DNA of 64,000 nt. It comes from Candidatus Altimarinota bacterium (GTDB lineage Bacteria > Patescibacteriota > Gracilibacteria > BD1-5 > UBA2023). Position 1 is the first letter of the stretch, and the number at the start of each line of letters is the position of its first letter. A program made the position numbers and the translations under genes. Positions 47,897 through 55,936 of the stretch are shown here, one piece after another. The stretch spans positions 1 through 64,000 of the forward strand of contig JANJWP010000014.1 in NCBI GenBank assembly GCA_024709505.1, written 5' to 3'. The notes beneath the pieces are model-generated. The model worked only from the letters and a program-made list of their open reading frames with translations, did not search any database and was not told where the DNA came from.

Positions 47897-49233
47897 GGAG
47901 AGGGAATTTTTATTTTTATCGGGGAATCCGGATATTTCCGGAGGAGGTTGCGAAGGAGTTTGCGGACTTTCTTCGTCGGAACGCCTTCGGAGACGGCGTA
48001 ATGGACGGCGTTTTCCGCGACGTCGAGCGGGTCGGTCTCGCGCGTGACGACGGTCTTGAGGGCTCTCGTCCCGTCGGGAAGTTCCCGGTATTGGGAGGAG
48101 GTCTTCTTTCCGGTAAGGAGTTGGAAGAGCCCGTGGAATCCGGAGGCTTCGCGGATTTTCCGGACGTACCCGTTCGCGCGGGAAACGTAGGTGTCGGGAA
48201 GTTGGCCGAGTTCGAGGTACGCGGCTCCGAGGTCGGTTCCGTACCGGGGGTAGGAAAGGAGGGGGAGTTTTTCGAGGTCGAGGACCGAATGGTTCGAAAG
48301 GAAGGTCGTGAAGACTTTCCGGAGAAGTTCTTCCCCGTCCACGAGGTCGAGCGGATGCCGGGCAAGCCGTCGGCAGGCGTCCGGACGGAGTTCGAGTTCG
48401 ACGCGCCGGACTTCTTCGGCTCAAGCGAGATGGGGAAAGAGAAAGGACTTCCCTTTCCGGAAAGAGTCCAGGATCTTGTCGTAGGTGCGGAAGAGGTAGT
48501 TCCGGTTCTTGGAGTTGCGGGGTTCGTGGGTGTAGTAGGTTTGCGCGAACCCTTCGTATTTTTGGTCCTTGCCGATGGTGGCGTGCCATTGCCGGACCTT
48601 TCAGAAAAGCGCGGAATGGAGGACCGGAAGCGGAGCGGAGAAGTCGGCGCACACGTCGAGGCGCCAGAGGGAATCCGGAGCGACTTCGAAGTTGCGGCGG
48701 AGGAATTCCCGGAGACCGGAAAGGCCGAATCCGGGAATGCGCCGGGAAGCCGCGAAAAAGGAAGAATAGACGACGACCTTGCTTTTTCCTTCAACGGTCC
48801 CGTTCTTTCCGGAATAGAAGAGGGCGAAAGCGTCAACGGCGCGGTCTTCCATGACGAACGTGAAACCGTATGCGGCGGAATAGGCCGCGTCGTTCTTTAT
48901 CCGCCGGTAGGTAAAATGCTTCGAATACCCGTCGGAAAAAGGAATGGCGACGTATCCGGAGGCAGAGTTGTCGCAGTCGATTCCGGAAGGGTCGAACTCG
49001 AAGCGGAGCCGGGCATGGTCGTGGAGGAATTCGAGCATGTCCGCCCCGAAGTACAGCACGGAACCTTCTTCGAAGACGGACGGAGTGGCGGTTCTTCGCA
49101 TGGGAATTTCGGGTTCGTTGAAATACCCCAATTTACGGGCCGTTTTTCGGTCCGTACCGCAGGTTTTACAAGCCTTCCGGCTCTCGGCCATGCGGAAAAT
49201 CGGGTCGTTCGGGGAGTCCGTGCTTACCGCCAT
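47758..49233 (-). CDS. Rolling-circle replication initiator (Rep_trans-like)
   Basis: The recognisable protein is 446 residues (to 47893). It resembles Rep_trans/replication initiation factor proteins used by many inoviruses and pT181-type plasmids: strand-rich N-terminus, SLWRLDVCADFSA, TYYTHEPRNSKNRNYLFRTYDK with a candidate catalytic Tyr, and VRRVELELRPDACRRL. Two TGA codons inside fall on glycine positions. A third TGA (47893-47895) overlaps the next gene's ATG; read as Gly it adds 45 Ser/Lys-rich residues to TAA at 47758-47760, out of frame with that gene. The natural end may be the TGA. A candidate origin lies just upstream of the gene. Confidence 0.8.
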
Positions 49234-49312
49234 TACTGTGGCGGTCGGAAGTCCCCACGAACGTTCGTGATTCGGTTTTTTGAGTACCGTTGAACGTCCG
49301 TAGTCCGTAGTA

Positions 49313-49400
49313 CCGTCAAAAACCCACGAAAACGGGGTTTTCGTTAGGGTTTTGGACAGTATTGGCTATCGCCGTCAAAAACTCTACGAGTTTTGGACAG
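49313..49400. other. Candidate phage replication origin (paired hairpins)
   Basis: Two copies of CCGTCAAAAAC (49313-49323, 49372-49382), each paired with a downstream GTTTTGGACAG (49349-49359, 49390-49400). The first encloses ACGAAAAC-GGG-GTTTTCGT, the second AAACTC-TAC-GAGTTT. Located between the initiator and the tRNA end, as expected for a double-strand origin. The rest of the gap holds short direct repeats of GTCCGTAGTCC. Confidence 0.6.
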
Positions 49401-49445
49401 CGGCCAATGCAAGCCCTTCGGGCTTACCCTGCGGGGCAACAAATC

Positions 49446-49577
49446 TTTTTTTAAAAAAGAAAAAAGCGGTTCCGACTGATGCCGAAACCGATCCCGTTTG
49501 CGTTTTTGTTTGGAATATAAAAGGGCAACTGCTTTACCCTGACGGGGAAAAGGTCGCCCAAATGTCAAGAATGTCTC
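49446..49577. repeat. Direct repeat copy 2 (tRNA-Arg 3' flank) with tRNA terminator
   Basis: Near-identical to 22421-22553. On the minus strand it holds the hairpin CGGTTTC...GGAACCG and T-run (49490-49446) that end tRNA-Arg transcription. It lies inside the prophage ends. Confidence 0.88.
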
Positions 49578-49579
49578 AA

Positions 49580-49657
49580 TGGTGCAACCAGCAGGGCTCG
49601 AACCTGCGACCTCGACCTTCGCAGGGTCGCGCTCTAATCCAACTGAGCTATGGCTGC
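49580..49657 (-). tRNA. tRNA-Arg (anticodon GCG), integration target
   Basis: Complete cloverleaf with encoded CCA: acceptor GCAGCCA/TGGTTGC, D-arm GCTC...GAGC, anticodon stem CGACC/GGTCG around CTGCGAA (anticodon GCG, reads CGC/CGU), T-arm GCAGG-TTCGAGC-CCTGC. The 49 bases from the CCA end to the anticodon loop recur at 37424-37472 as the left att site, so the tRNA is rebuilt on integration. Confidence 0.93.
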
Positions 49658-49727
49658 ATATGGCGAAATGCCTGCGAAATATAGCGAAGAAATCGCGTTT
49701 TGCAAATCGGATTTTCGCCTCGAGCCA

Positions 49728-50066
49728 CTAACCCGCCCGAGGAAGTCCGTAATAGTCGAACCCCTTCAAATCGACCATGCTTCCGGTAATGAAATTCTTT
49801 TTCTTTCCCTTCTTGAAAAACCCCCGCTCGTCCAAAATTCCCATTTCGATGAGCGAATCGACGTTTTTGGTGGGGAGCTTTTTCTTAGGGAAATTCTGCT
49901 TGTTCTCCATGTAACGCTTGCGCTTCTTGTAGCTCGTGTTTTTGCGCACGTCGCGGTTTTCGTTGCCGCAATACACCGCCGCCGCCTTCTTTTTATTCTT
50001 GGCGAGCTTGCGCGCCGCCGCCTGTTTTTTGACGAGCCGCGCCGAGAGTCCGTGGGAGTTTGCCAT
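49728..50066 (-). CDS. Small, very basic conserved-looking protein
   Basis: 112 residues, ATG to TAG. Lys/Arg-rich throughout (LVKKQAAARKLAKNKKKAAA, TSYKKRKRYMENKQNFPKKK), ending KGFDYYGLPRAG. No membrane segment. Composition suggests RNA or ribosome binding, but I recognise no ribosomal protein. No TGA codon. Confidence 0.7.
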   Translation of the reverse strand: MANSHGLSARLVKKQAAARKLAKNKKKAAAVYCGNENRDVRKNTSYKKRKRYMENKQNFPKKKLPTKNVDSLIEMGILDERGFFKKGKKKNFITGSMVDLKGFDYYGLPRAG

Positions 50067-50145
50067 GTTCTTATGAAAGGGGATCGCGTCGGAATATACC
50101 GAAAAAACCCGCTTTTACAATTCGGAAGGCCATAGCCGTATCCGC

Positions 50146-50694
50146 CTAGTTTCCGAAAATCGTTATGCCTAACCGGTCGTAATCGTATCCTCCACGAAAA
50201 CCGCCTGCATCCGCATATATGTGGCGGATTTGTACGTATCCTGCAGTTTTCGATATGGGTCAGAGTTGGCGTATGGTTCCGTCGGTGGCATCCACGTAAG
50301 GTTCGGATGCCACTACGTAATTGCCGTTTGACAGGGGGGTTGAGAAATTTACGGTATAGTTTCCGGCCGAATTCCGTACGACGCTTGAAACATTGTAGCT
50401 TGCCCGAATCGTGCAATTCGGAGTACATCCGGTACCGTTGAAATTCACCCAAGCTTTCGCGCCGCCTCATCCGATCCGCGAATTCAGGTCCAGGACGTTA
50501 TCTATCAATCGATTCCATGCTGAACTCGTAAGGACCTGTGATCCACCGGGATGCGATGCGTCCTGAGCGTAATCGGAAGGAGTGAAAGCCGTCCAAGAAG
50601 CATGGCTCGTAACGGCCGTCAAAATCACCGCCGATAACAGGATTGTCATTTTTCGGATGCGTCCGATGAAAGAAAGGGGATTTTGATCCTTCAT
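50146..50694 (-). CDS. Exported protein with phage-tail-type C-terminal domain
   Basis: 182 residues. Signal peptide (KMTILLSAVILTAVTSHA), then a short region with WNRLIDNVLDLNSRIGG and a beta domain: KAWVNFNGTGCTPNCTIRASYNVSSVVRNSAGNYTVNFSTPLSNGNYVV is a pattern common in tail fibre and related surface proteins (cited here by position, about residues 80-130). Two TGA codons are Gly. Stop TAG. A start at 50712 is possible. Sits beside the tRNA cluster outside the prophage. Confidence 0.65.
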
Positions 50695-50821
50695 TGAATG
50701 TTGAAAAAGCATAATGAATATCGGTTGAACTTTAAGAAAAAATTTCCTTTCCGTCAATCCGGATCTCCGGTGAAACGTAAAAACGCTCCAACCTTTCGGT
50801 AGAAGCGTTTCGATGTTCAAT

Positions 50822-50898
50822 TGGAGCGGATGATGGGACTCGAACCCACAACAGCCACCATGGCAAGGTGGTACTCTAGCCAATTGAGCTACATCCGC
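50822..50898 (-). tRNA. tRNA-Gly (anticodon GCC)
   Basis: 77 bases with encoded CCA. Acceptor GCGGATG/CATCCGC, discriminator T, anticodon loop TTGCCAT in stem CCACC/GGTGG, T-arm TGTGG-GTTCGAG-TCCCA region. Reads GGC/GGU. Confidence 0.95.
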
Positions 50899-50919
50899 AA
50901 GAGGTATGTCTTTCGCATT

Positions 50920-50998
50920 TGGAGCGGGGGACCGGGTTCGAACCGGCACACCCGAGGGTTGAAGCCTCAGTACACTCGCTCTTTTATGTTACCCCCGC
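50920..50998 (-). tRNA. tRNA-Gly (anticodon UCA), reads UGA
   Basis: 79 bases with encoded CCA. Acceptor GCGGGGG/CCCCCGC and discriminator T match the neighbouring tRNA-Gly. Anticodon stem TGAGG/CCTCG encloses CTTCAAC, so the anticodon is TCA. T-arm GCCGG-TTCGAAC-CCGGT. The D-arm is odd (ACAT/GTGT, weak). This tRNA is the decoder for the Gly-TGA codons seen throughout. Confidence 0.93.
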
Positions 50999-51059
50999 GA
51001 GGAGTAGCGTTGCGAAGCGGGGGCATTCTATAAAAAACGGTGCGGGTGTCAAAGGAAAT

Positions 51060-51087
51060 TTGGCACTTCTCCGGCATCGGCTATACT
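51060..51087 (+). promoter_or_regulatory. Promoter of elp3, near-leaderless
   Basis: TTGGCA (51060-51065), 16 bases, TATACT (51082-51087), ATG ten bases later. Confidence 0.7.
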
Positions 51088-51097
51088 CACGCTCCGT

Positions 51098-52831
51098 ATG
51101 AAAAGCGTTTCCAGAGAAATCCTTGACCGCATCCTCTTCGAACTCTCCTCCGATTCGAACGTTTCGACGAAGGCCGCTTTCGCCAAGCTCGTCAACCGCG
51201 TTTCGGGCGAGGCGGGGCTTTCCGGCAGCGTTCCGACCCTGCTTCTCTCGGAACGGTACCGGGCGCTCGTTAAAACCGGTCGTCTTCAGGAAGATCCGCG
51301 CATGAAGCGCGTACTCCGCCGCCGCGCGGTCCGAAGCCTTTCGGGCGTTTCGGTCATTTCGCTTCTCACGCCTAATTTTCCGTGCCCGGGCAAATGCGTC
51401 TATTGTCCCGATAATCCGGGACTCCCCAAAAGCTACGTTCCCGGAGAGCCTGCCGTAATGCGGGCCGAAGCGAATGCTTTCGACCCCGTAAGGCAGGTTT
51501 GGAACCGTCTTCGGGCCCTCTCCATTACCGGGCATTCGCCCGAGAAATGCGACGTTCGGATCATCGGCGGAAGTTGGGGTGCGTATCCGAAGGATTTCCG
51601 CGAGGACTTCGTTCGCAAAATCTACGACGCCCACACGCTGTTTTCGGATATTGCCTTCGAAGATGCCGATGCATCGGCATCTTTTGAAAAACACCTGCCC
51701 TTCGTTTTGCCCAAAAACGTCCCCGACGAGCATTCCCCAAACCTCATCGTCGCCCAAGAACGCAATTCGAACGCCGGAAATCGCGTCGTCGGCATGGCCG
51801 TCGAGACCCGCCCCGACCTCGTTTCCCCCGAGGAGCTCGCCTTTTTCCGCGAATGCGGAATTACCCGCGTTGAAATCGGTTATCAGACCACTGTCGATCA
51901 AATCAACTTCGCTACGGGTCGAGGCCATGGAAACATCGAATCGATCGCCGCCACGCGCGCCCTCAAGGATGCCGGGTTCAAGGTCGTGGCGCACATGATG
52001 CCCAACCTTCCGGGTTCGACGCCCGAAATCGACCGGGAATCGTTTTCGCGCGTTTGGGACGATGCTGGCTTTCGACCCGACGAAGTGAAAATTTACCCGA
52101 CCGTAGTCGTAGGCAACAGCGCCTTAGAGCGGCTTTGGAAAGCCGGAAAATTCCAACCCTACGGCGACGGAGAGCTCGTGGAACTCATGGCCGACCTCGA
52201 ATCGCGCATTCCCGAATACGCCCGATTGAACCGCGCTTACCGCGACATTCCCGCCTCCGAAATCCTTTCGGGCTCAAAAATGGCCAACCTCCGCCAAGTG
52301 ACCGAGGCGGCCATGCGCGAACGCGGGGAAATCCGGTCCGACATTTCGGCTCGCGAAGTGCGGGACAAGTCAAACGATCCATCCCGAGCGGTTTTGGAAA
52401 TCTTGGAATACGACGCTTCGGGAGGGAAGGAGTTTTTTTTCCAGTTCGTCGATCCATCCGACCGGACGCTTTTTTCGGTACTGCGATTGCGGATTCCTTC
52501 GTGCGCGTTCTCTGGAAACGAGCCGATCTTCGAATGCCTCAAAAGTGCCGCGCTCATCCGAGAAATCCACACCTACGGCGACCAAATGGGAATCGGCGAG
52601 GAATCAGTCGGATTTTCAAAGGTTCCTTCGCAGCATCGGGGATTTTGAAAACGTCTCCTCGCGGAAGCTGAAAAACTCGTTTCGCTTCGATATCCCGCTT
52701 TGAAAAAACTCGTTGTCATCGCCGGGGCCGGAACCCGCGAATACTACCGCAAGCGCGGTTTTGAACTTGTGGATTACGGATACATGTCGAAGGGGGTTTT
52801 TCGCAAGGAAACGCCCGAAGAATCGTTCTAA
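51098..52831 (+). CDS. elp3: Elp3-like radical SAM/GNAT tRNA uridine-modifying enzyme
   Basis: 577 residues. Carries out acetyl-CoA/radical SAM-dependent side-chain addition at wobble uridine 34 of tRNA. The Fe-S cluster motif is CPGKCVYCPDN at about residue 92-102, followed by SYVPGEPAVMRA; ETRPDL and YQTTVDQI belong to the radical SAM barrel. The C-terminal GNAT domain has QHRGFGKRLLAEAEKL, in which the second Gly is TGA (52646-52648), then YYRKRGFELVDYGYMSK. Stopping at the TGA would cut the acetyltransferase domain. Stop TAA. Confidence 0.95.
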
Positions 52832-52862
52832 AATCGCCCGAAGAACGTCCGGTCAAAACCAT

Positions 52863-52890
52863 AAAAAAGCCCCGCGGGAGAATGCGGGGC
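52863..52890 (-). terminator. Terminator of the small gene at 52950
   Basis: GCCCCGC/GCGGGGC hairpin with TTTTTTAT on the minus strand. Confidence 0.8.
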
Positions 52891-52949
52891 AAATCGGGCT
52901 AAAGGGGATAAAGCCCGAAAAGGAGGCCTTTCGGCGGTGAAAAGGGGCT

Positions 52950-53165
52950 TTAGGCGAGCACGTTGATTTTCGTGCCGAGGGTGCCGCCTGCGGCAAGAGG
53001 TTGGCTGCCGGTGTTTTCGTTTACCCGGCGGCTTTCTTCCTGCCTGCGAGCCTGGTTGGCTTCGGTCAGTTTGGTTTCGGTTTGGGCGGCTTGGGCGGTC
53101 CTTTCGGTCGCCTTCGTCTGCGCCACGTAGGCGTCGGTGGCGCCAATTCCAGTCACGGCATTCAA
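52950..53165 (-). CDS. Small hydrophilic helical protein, TTG start
   Basis: 71 residues, rich in Ala/Thr/Gln/Glu (YVAQTKATERTAQAAQTETK), ending GGTLGTKINVLA. No membrane segment. The TTG start is supported by a good Shine-Dalgarno AAAGGAG about six bases upstream; an ATG two bases further on opens a poor Pro-rich frame. Own promoter and terminator. Family unknown. Confidence 0.6.
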   Translation of the reverse strand: MNAVTGIGATDAYVAQTKATERTAQAAQTETKLTEANQARRQEESRRVNENTGSQPLAAGGTLGTKINVLA

Positions 53166-53225
53166 TTTTCGCTCCTTTGTGCGAGTTGCGTTTCGATTTT
53201 TCCCAATCGAGGGGAAAGCCCGAAT

Positions 53226-53297
53226 AACTTACTCGCCAAAAAACCGATGTCAACACTTTGTCTATTTTATTGACAAACATATTTTCGTTCTTATAAA
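53226..53297. promoter_or_regulatory. Divergent promoters
   Basis: Minus: TTGACA (53253-53248), 16 bases, TAAGTT (53231-53226). Plus: TTGACA (53270-53275), 16 bases, TATAAA (53292-53297). They drive the 71-residue gene and the gene at 53334. Confidence 0.65.
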
Positions 53298-53333
53298 AAT
53301 GAGAAATTTCCCTATCTCCCAAAACGCGCTTTC

Positions 53334-54299
53334 ATGAAACTCGTTCCCGATTTCGTTCTCGGATGGTTTGGGAAGAAGCCATCGGAATTTTTGGCTCGCG
53401 CAAGCGAACGGGCTAAGGCAAGGCAACAAGAAATCCTCGCCCAAAACGGCGTTTTCGCGTCCGTCCACACTTCCGGCTCAACGCGCCAGACGACGAAGAT
53501 TTTCCATCGAACCGCAGGGGATTTGGACTTTTCTCGTCCGGAGCAACACCGCGTTCCGCTTGGTGGGACCAAAGTTCCCAAACAACCGTCCGCGTTCGAC
53601 CTCGACGAAGAACCGAAGGTTGCCAAGCGCCCCAAGCTCGACGCAAAGACCTTGGTCATGGCGGTTTCCCTTCTCGTAAACGCCGGTCTCGCGGGCGTTC
53701 TCTATGGAAAATCGACCGTTGCCGAAGAAAACGCGGATCTCCGGGAAAAGGTTTCCGCCCTCAAATCCGAAAATGCCAGACTTTCGCGTTCGGTGGAAGG
53801 AAAGATCGCGCTTGCGCCGAATCAGCGCATCGTGAGCGTCGAACAGATCGAATCGCTCGTTTCGTCTTCGTCCGGAGTGCTCGAAACTGCGAACGCGCTT
53901 TCCGCAAAGGTGGAAGAACTCGAAAATCGCCTCGCCAAATACGAAAAGAAAAAAACTACCGCAAAGGATCCCGTGCCCAATTCGGGCGCGGGAACGGACC
54001 AAGCGAAACCGAATCCGGCGAGCGCTCCGATCGTCATTTCTTCAAAGCACCGCCAAATCTCCGAAGCCGTGCAATCGGTCCTTTCAAGCCTTCCCTCCGA
54101 CGTTTCGCTGAGGGTGACGAAAAACGGCGAAACTACCGTGGTAACCTATTTCGACGTTTTCGGATATTCCCGGTATTTCACCGCGGAACTTCCGGAAAAC
54201 GTCGGAAAACTTTCCCGGGAAGGGCTTCTGGCTTGGGCGAACGCCAAATATTCCGATTCGCTCGATGCGGTCGCAAAAAGGCAATCTTCCGGGCAATAA
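53334..54299 (+). CDS. Membrane-anchored coiled-coil protein
   Basis: 321 residues. Basic cytoplasmic N-terminus of about 105 residues, one membrane helix (LVMAVSLLVNAGLAGVLYG, about 110-128), a coiled coil (VAEENADLREKVSALKSENARL and later VEELENRLAKYEKK) and a small exported C-terminal domain (VLSSLPSDVSLRVTKNGETT). No TGA. The layout recalls FtsB/MreC-like or other envelope scaffolding proteins but no family is assigned. Stop TAA. Confidence 0.7.
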   Translation: MKLVPDFVLGWFGKKPSEFLARASERAKARQQEILAQNGVFASVHTSGSTRQTTKIFHRTAGDLDFSRPEQHRVPLGGTKVPKQPSAFDLDEEPKVAKRPKLDAKTLVMAVSLLVNAGLAGVLYGKSTVAEENADLREKVSALKSENARLSRSVEGKIALAPNQRIVSVEQIESLVSSSSGVLETANALSAKVEELENRLAKYEKKKTTAKDPVPNSGAGTDQAKPNPASAPIVISSKHRQISEAVQSVLSSLPSDVSLRVTKNGETTVVTYFDVFGYSRYFTAELPENVGKLSREGLLAWANAKYSDSLDAVAKRQSSGQ

Positions 54300-54334
54300 T
54301 GCTCCAGAAGCCGATTCGAAAGGACGTCGATTCG

Positions 54335-54367
54335 AAAATCCCCCGCGCGAAACGGAGGATTTTTTCT
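54335..54367. terminator. Convergent terminator
   Basis: AAAATCC/GGATTTTTT hairpin between the coiled-coil gene and gatA. Confidence 0.6.
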
Positions 54368-54384
54368 TTTGCCGAAACGTTGGG

Positions 54385-55830
54385 CTATCCGATTTTCGGA
54401 CGTTTGGCAACCTTGGAAGCCAAGGCTTTTTCCAACACGTGCGAGACCTTGAACACCGCTTCTTCGCCCAAACGCGGACCGAGGATTTGGAGACCGATCG
54501 GAAGTTCCGTCGAATCTCCCGAACCGTCTTCGGTTTTTCCGTACCCGATGGGAAGGGAAAGCCCCGGAAGCCCTGCGAGGGACGCATTGACGGTAAAAAT
54601 GTCGGAGAGGTACATCTTGAGCGGATCTTCGGTTTTTTCTCCGATCTTCCATGCCACCGAGGGCGCCGTGGGCGTAAAGATGACATCGGCTTCCTTAAAC
54701 GCATTTTCGAAGTCTTTCTTAATGAGTTCGCGCACGAGCGACGCCTTTTTGTAGTAGGCGTCGTAAAATCCCGAAGAAAGCACGAACGAGCCGAGCATGA
54801 TACGCCGCTGCGCTTCTTTTCCAAAGCCCTCCGACCGGTTCTTCGCGATGTCGGCCGGAACCGCCGAGGAATGTCCGAAGCGAAGTCCGTCGTATCGGGC
54901 AAGATTGGTGGAAACTTCCGCCGGCATGACGACGTAATAGACGGCGAGGCCGTACCGGGTATGCGGAAGCGAAATTTCTTTGATTTCCGCGCCCAGTTCG
55001 CGCGCTTTTTCGATGGCGGACTCGACTTCGCGCTTGACGTCGGCTTCCATGCCGTCAACGAAATATTCTTTGGGGATGCCGATTTTTACGCCCTTCAAAT
55101 CTTGGGCGTTCCAAATGTTCGAATCGATTTTATGGTCAAGGTCGAGCGAGGTCGAATCGAGCGGATCATATCCGGCAGCGATTTCATAGAGAAGGGCGCT
55201 GTCGCGAACCGTACGGGTAAAGAATCCCGGAGTATCGAGCGAAGATGCCATGGCGATGATTCCATAGCGCGAAAGCCGTCCGTAGGTCGGCTTGAATCCG
55301 ACGACGCCGCACATCGAGGCCGGCTGACGGATCGATCCTCCCGTGTCGGTTCCAAGCGCTGCGGGAACGAGTCCTGCCGCAACGGCCGCGGCCGATCCCG
55401 AAGACGATCCGCCCGGAATCCGGTCGAGCGCCCACGGATTTTTCGTCACGCGTACGGCGCTGTTTTCGCCCGATCCGCCCATGGCGAATTCGTCCATGTT
55501 GAGCTTTCCCATGCTGACGGCCCCCGCGGCCTTCAGCCTTGCGGTGACGGTCGATTCGTAGGGAGCCGAGAAATTTTCGAGCATCTTGGAACTCGCCGTC
55601 GTTTTTACGTCTTTCTCGCAAAAGACGTCTTTTACGCCGAGGGGAATTCCGGCGAGCGGAAGCGTCGCGTCAGTATCGGGGAAGGCTTCCGAGACGAGAT
55701 TGAACGCCTCGATTTTGGCGTCAAGGTTCCGCACGCGTTCGAGAAACGCCGAACGGACTTCGGCTTGGGAAAGTTCGCCCGAATGGATTTTGGAGGCGAG
55801 TTCGGAAAGGGAAAGGGCTTCGACGTTCAT
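54385..55830 (-). CDS. gatA: Glutamyl-tRNA(Gln)/aspartyl-tRNA(Asn) amidotransferase subunit A
   Basis: 481 residues, the normal GatA length. Amidase that supplies ammonia to convert mischarged Glu-tRNA(Gln)/Asp-tRNA(Asn). Catalytic triad region: Lys in GIPLGVKDVF, cis-Ser/Ser nucleophile in PGGSSSGSAAAVAAG and ALGTDTGGSIRQPA. C-terminal LPGLSLPIGY and PIGLQILGPR follow. ATG 55830 fits the family start MNVEALSLSELASKI. No TGA inside, stop TAG. gatB and gatC are not in the window. A -10 box TACACT lies about 25 bases upstream. Confidence 0.97.
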   Translation of the reverse strand: MNVEALSLSELASKIHSGELSQAEVRSAFLERVRNLDAKIEAFNLVSEAFPDTDATLPLAGIPLGVKDVFCEKDVKTTASSKMLENFSAPYESTVTARLKAAGAVSMGKLNMDEFAMGGSGENSAVRVTKNPWALDRIPGGSSSGSAAAVAAGLVPAALGTDTGGSIRQPASMCGVVGFKPTYGRLSRYGIIAMASSLDTPGFFTRTVRDSALLYEIAAGYDPLDSTSLDLDHKIDSNIWNAQDLKGVKIGIPKEYFVDGMEADVKREVESAIEKARELGAEIKEISLPHTRYGLAVYYVVMPAEVSTNLARYDGLRFGHSSAVPADIAKNRSEGFGKEAQRRIMLGSFVLSSGFYDAYYKKASLVRELIKKDFENAFKEADVIFTPTAPSVAWKIGEKTEDPLKMYLSDIFTVNASLAGLPGLSLPIGYGKTEDGSGDSTELPIGLQILGPRLGEEAVFKVSHVLEKALASKVAKRPKIG

Positions 55831-55861
55831 GGGATTCGAAAAAAGAACGAACGGAGTGTAA

Positions 55862-55900
55862 TCGAAAAACCCCGAAAATCGAGCGTTTTTCGATTTTCGG
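55862..55900 (-). terminator. Terminator of the diguanylate cyclase gene
   Basis: CCGAAAATCGA/TCGATTTTCGG stem followed on the minus strand by GGTTTTTCG. Confidence 0.65.
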
Positions 55901-55936
55901 TTGAAGTGAAGAGGAGGTTTTCTTCGGTTTTTCGGA

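Larger units (their letters stand above)
37424..49626. mobile_element. Inovirus (filamentous phage) prophage
   Basis: 12.2 kb between the 49-bp att repeats. Carries, on the minus strand in Ff-like order, initiator, small proteins, pV-position protein, pVIII-like coat, two small coat-like membrane proteins, pIII-like adhesin, pVI-like protein and Zot/pI, plus accessory genes and an integrase beside the left att. Genes use TGA as Gly (at least ten sites), so it replicates in the recoded host. No secretin (pIV) gene is seen. The order and the combination of Zot, coat and pIII make the identification firm. Confidence 0.93.

Noticed and set aside
47884-49293. 469-codon plus-strand frame opposite the initiator
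   Set aside because: Composition artefact; the minus strand carries the Rep-like motifs and sits in the phage operon.
50920-50998. tRNA-Trp(UCA) or selenocysteine tRNA
   Set aside because: Acceptor stem and discriminator match tRNA-Gly, length is normal (no Sec-type long arms), and TGA codons align with glycines, not Trp or Sec.
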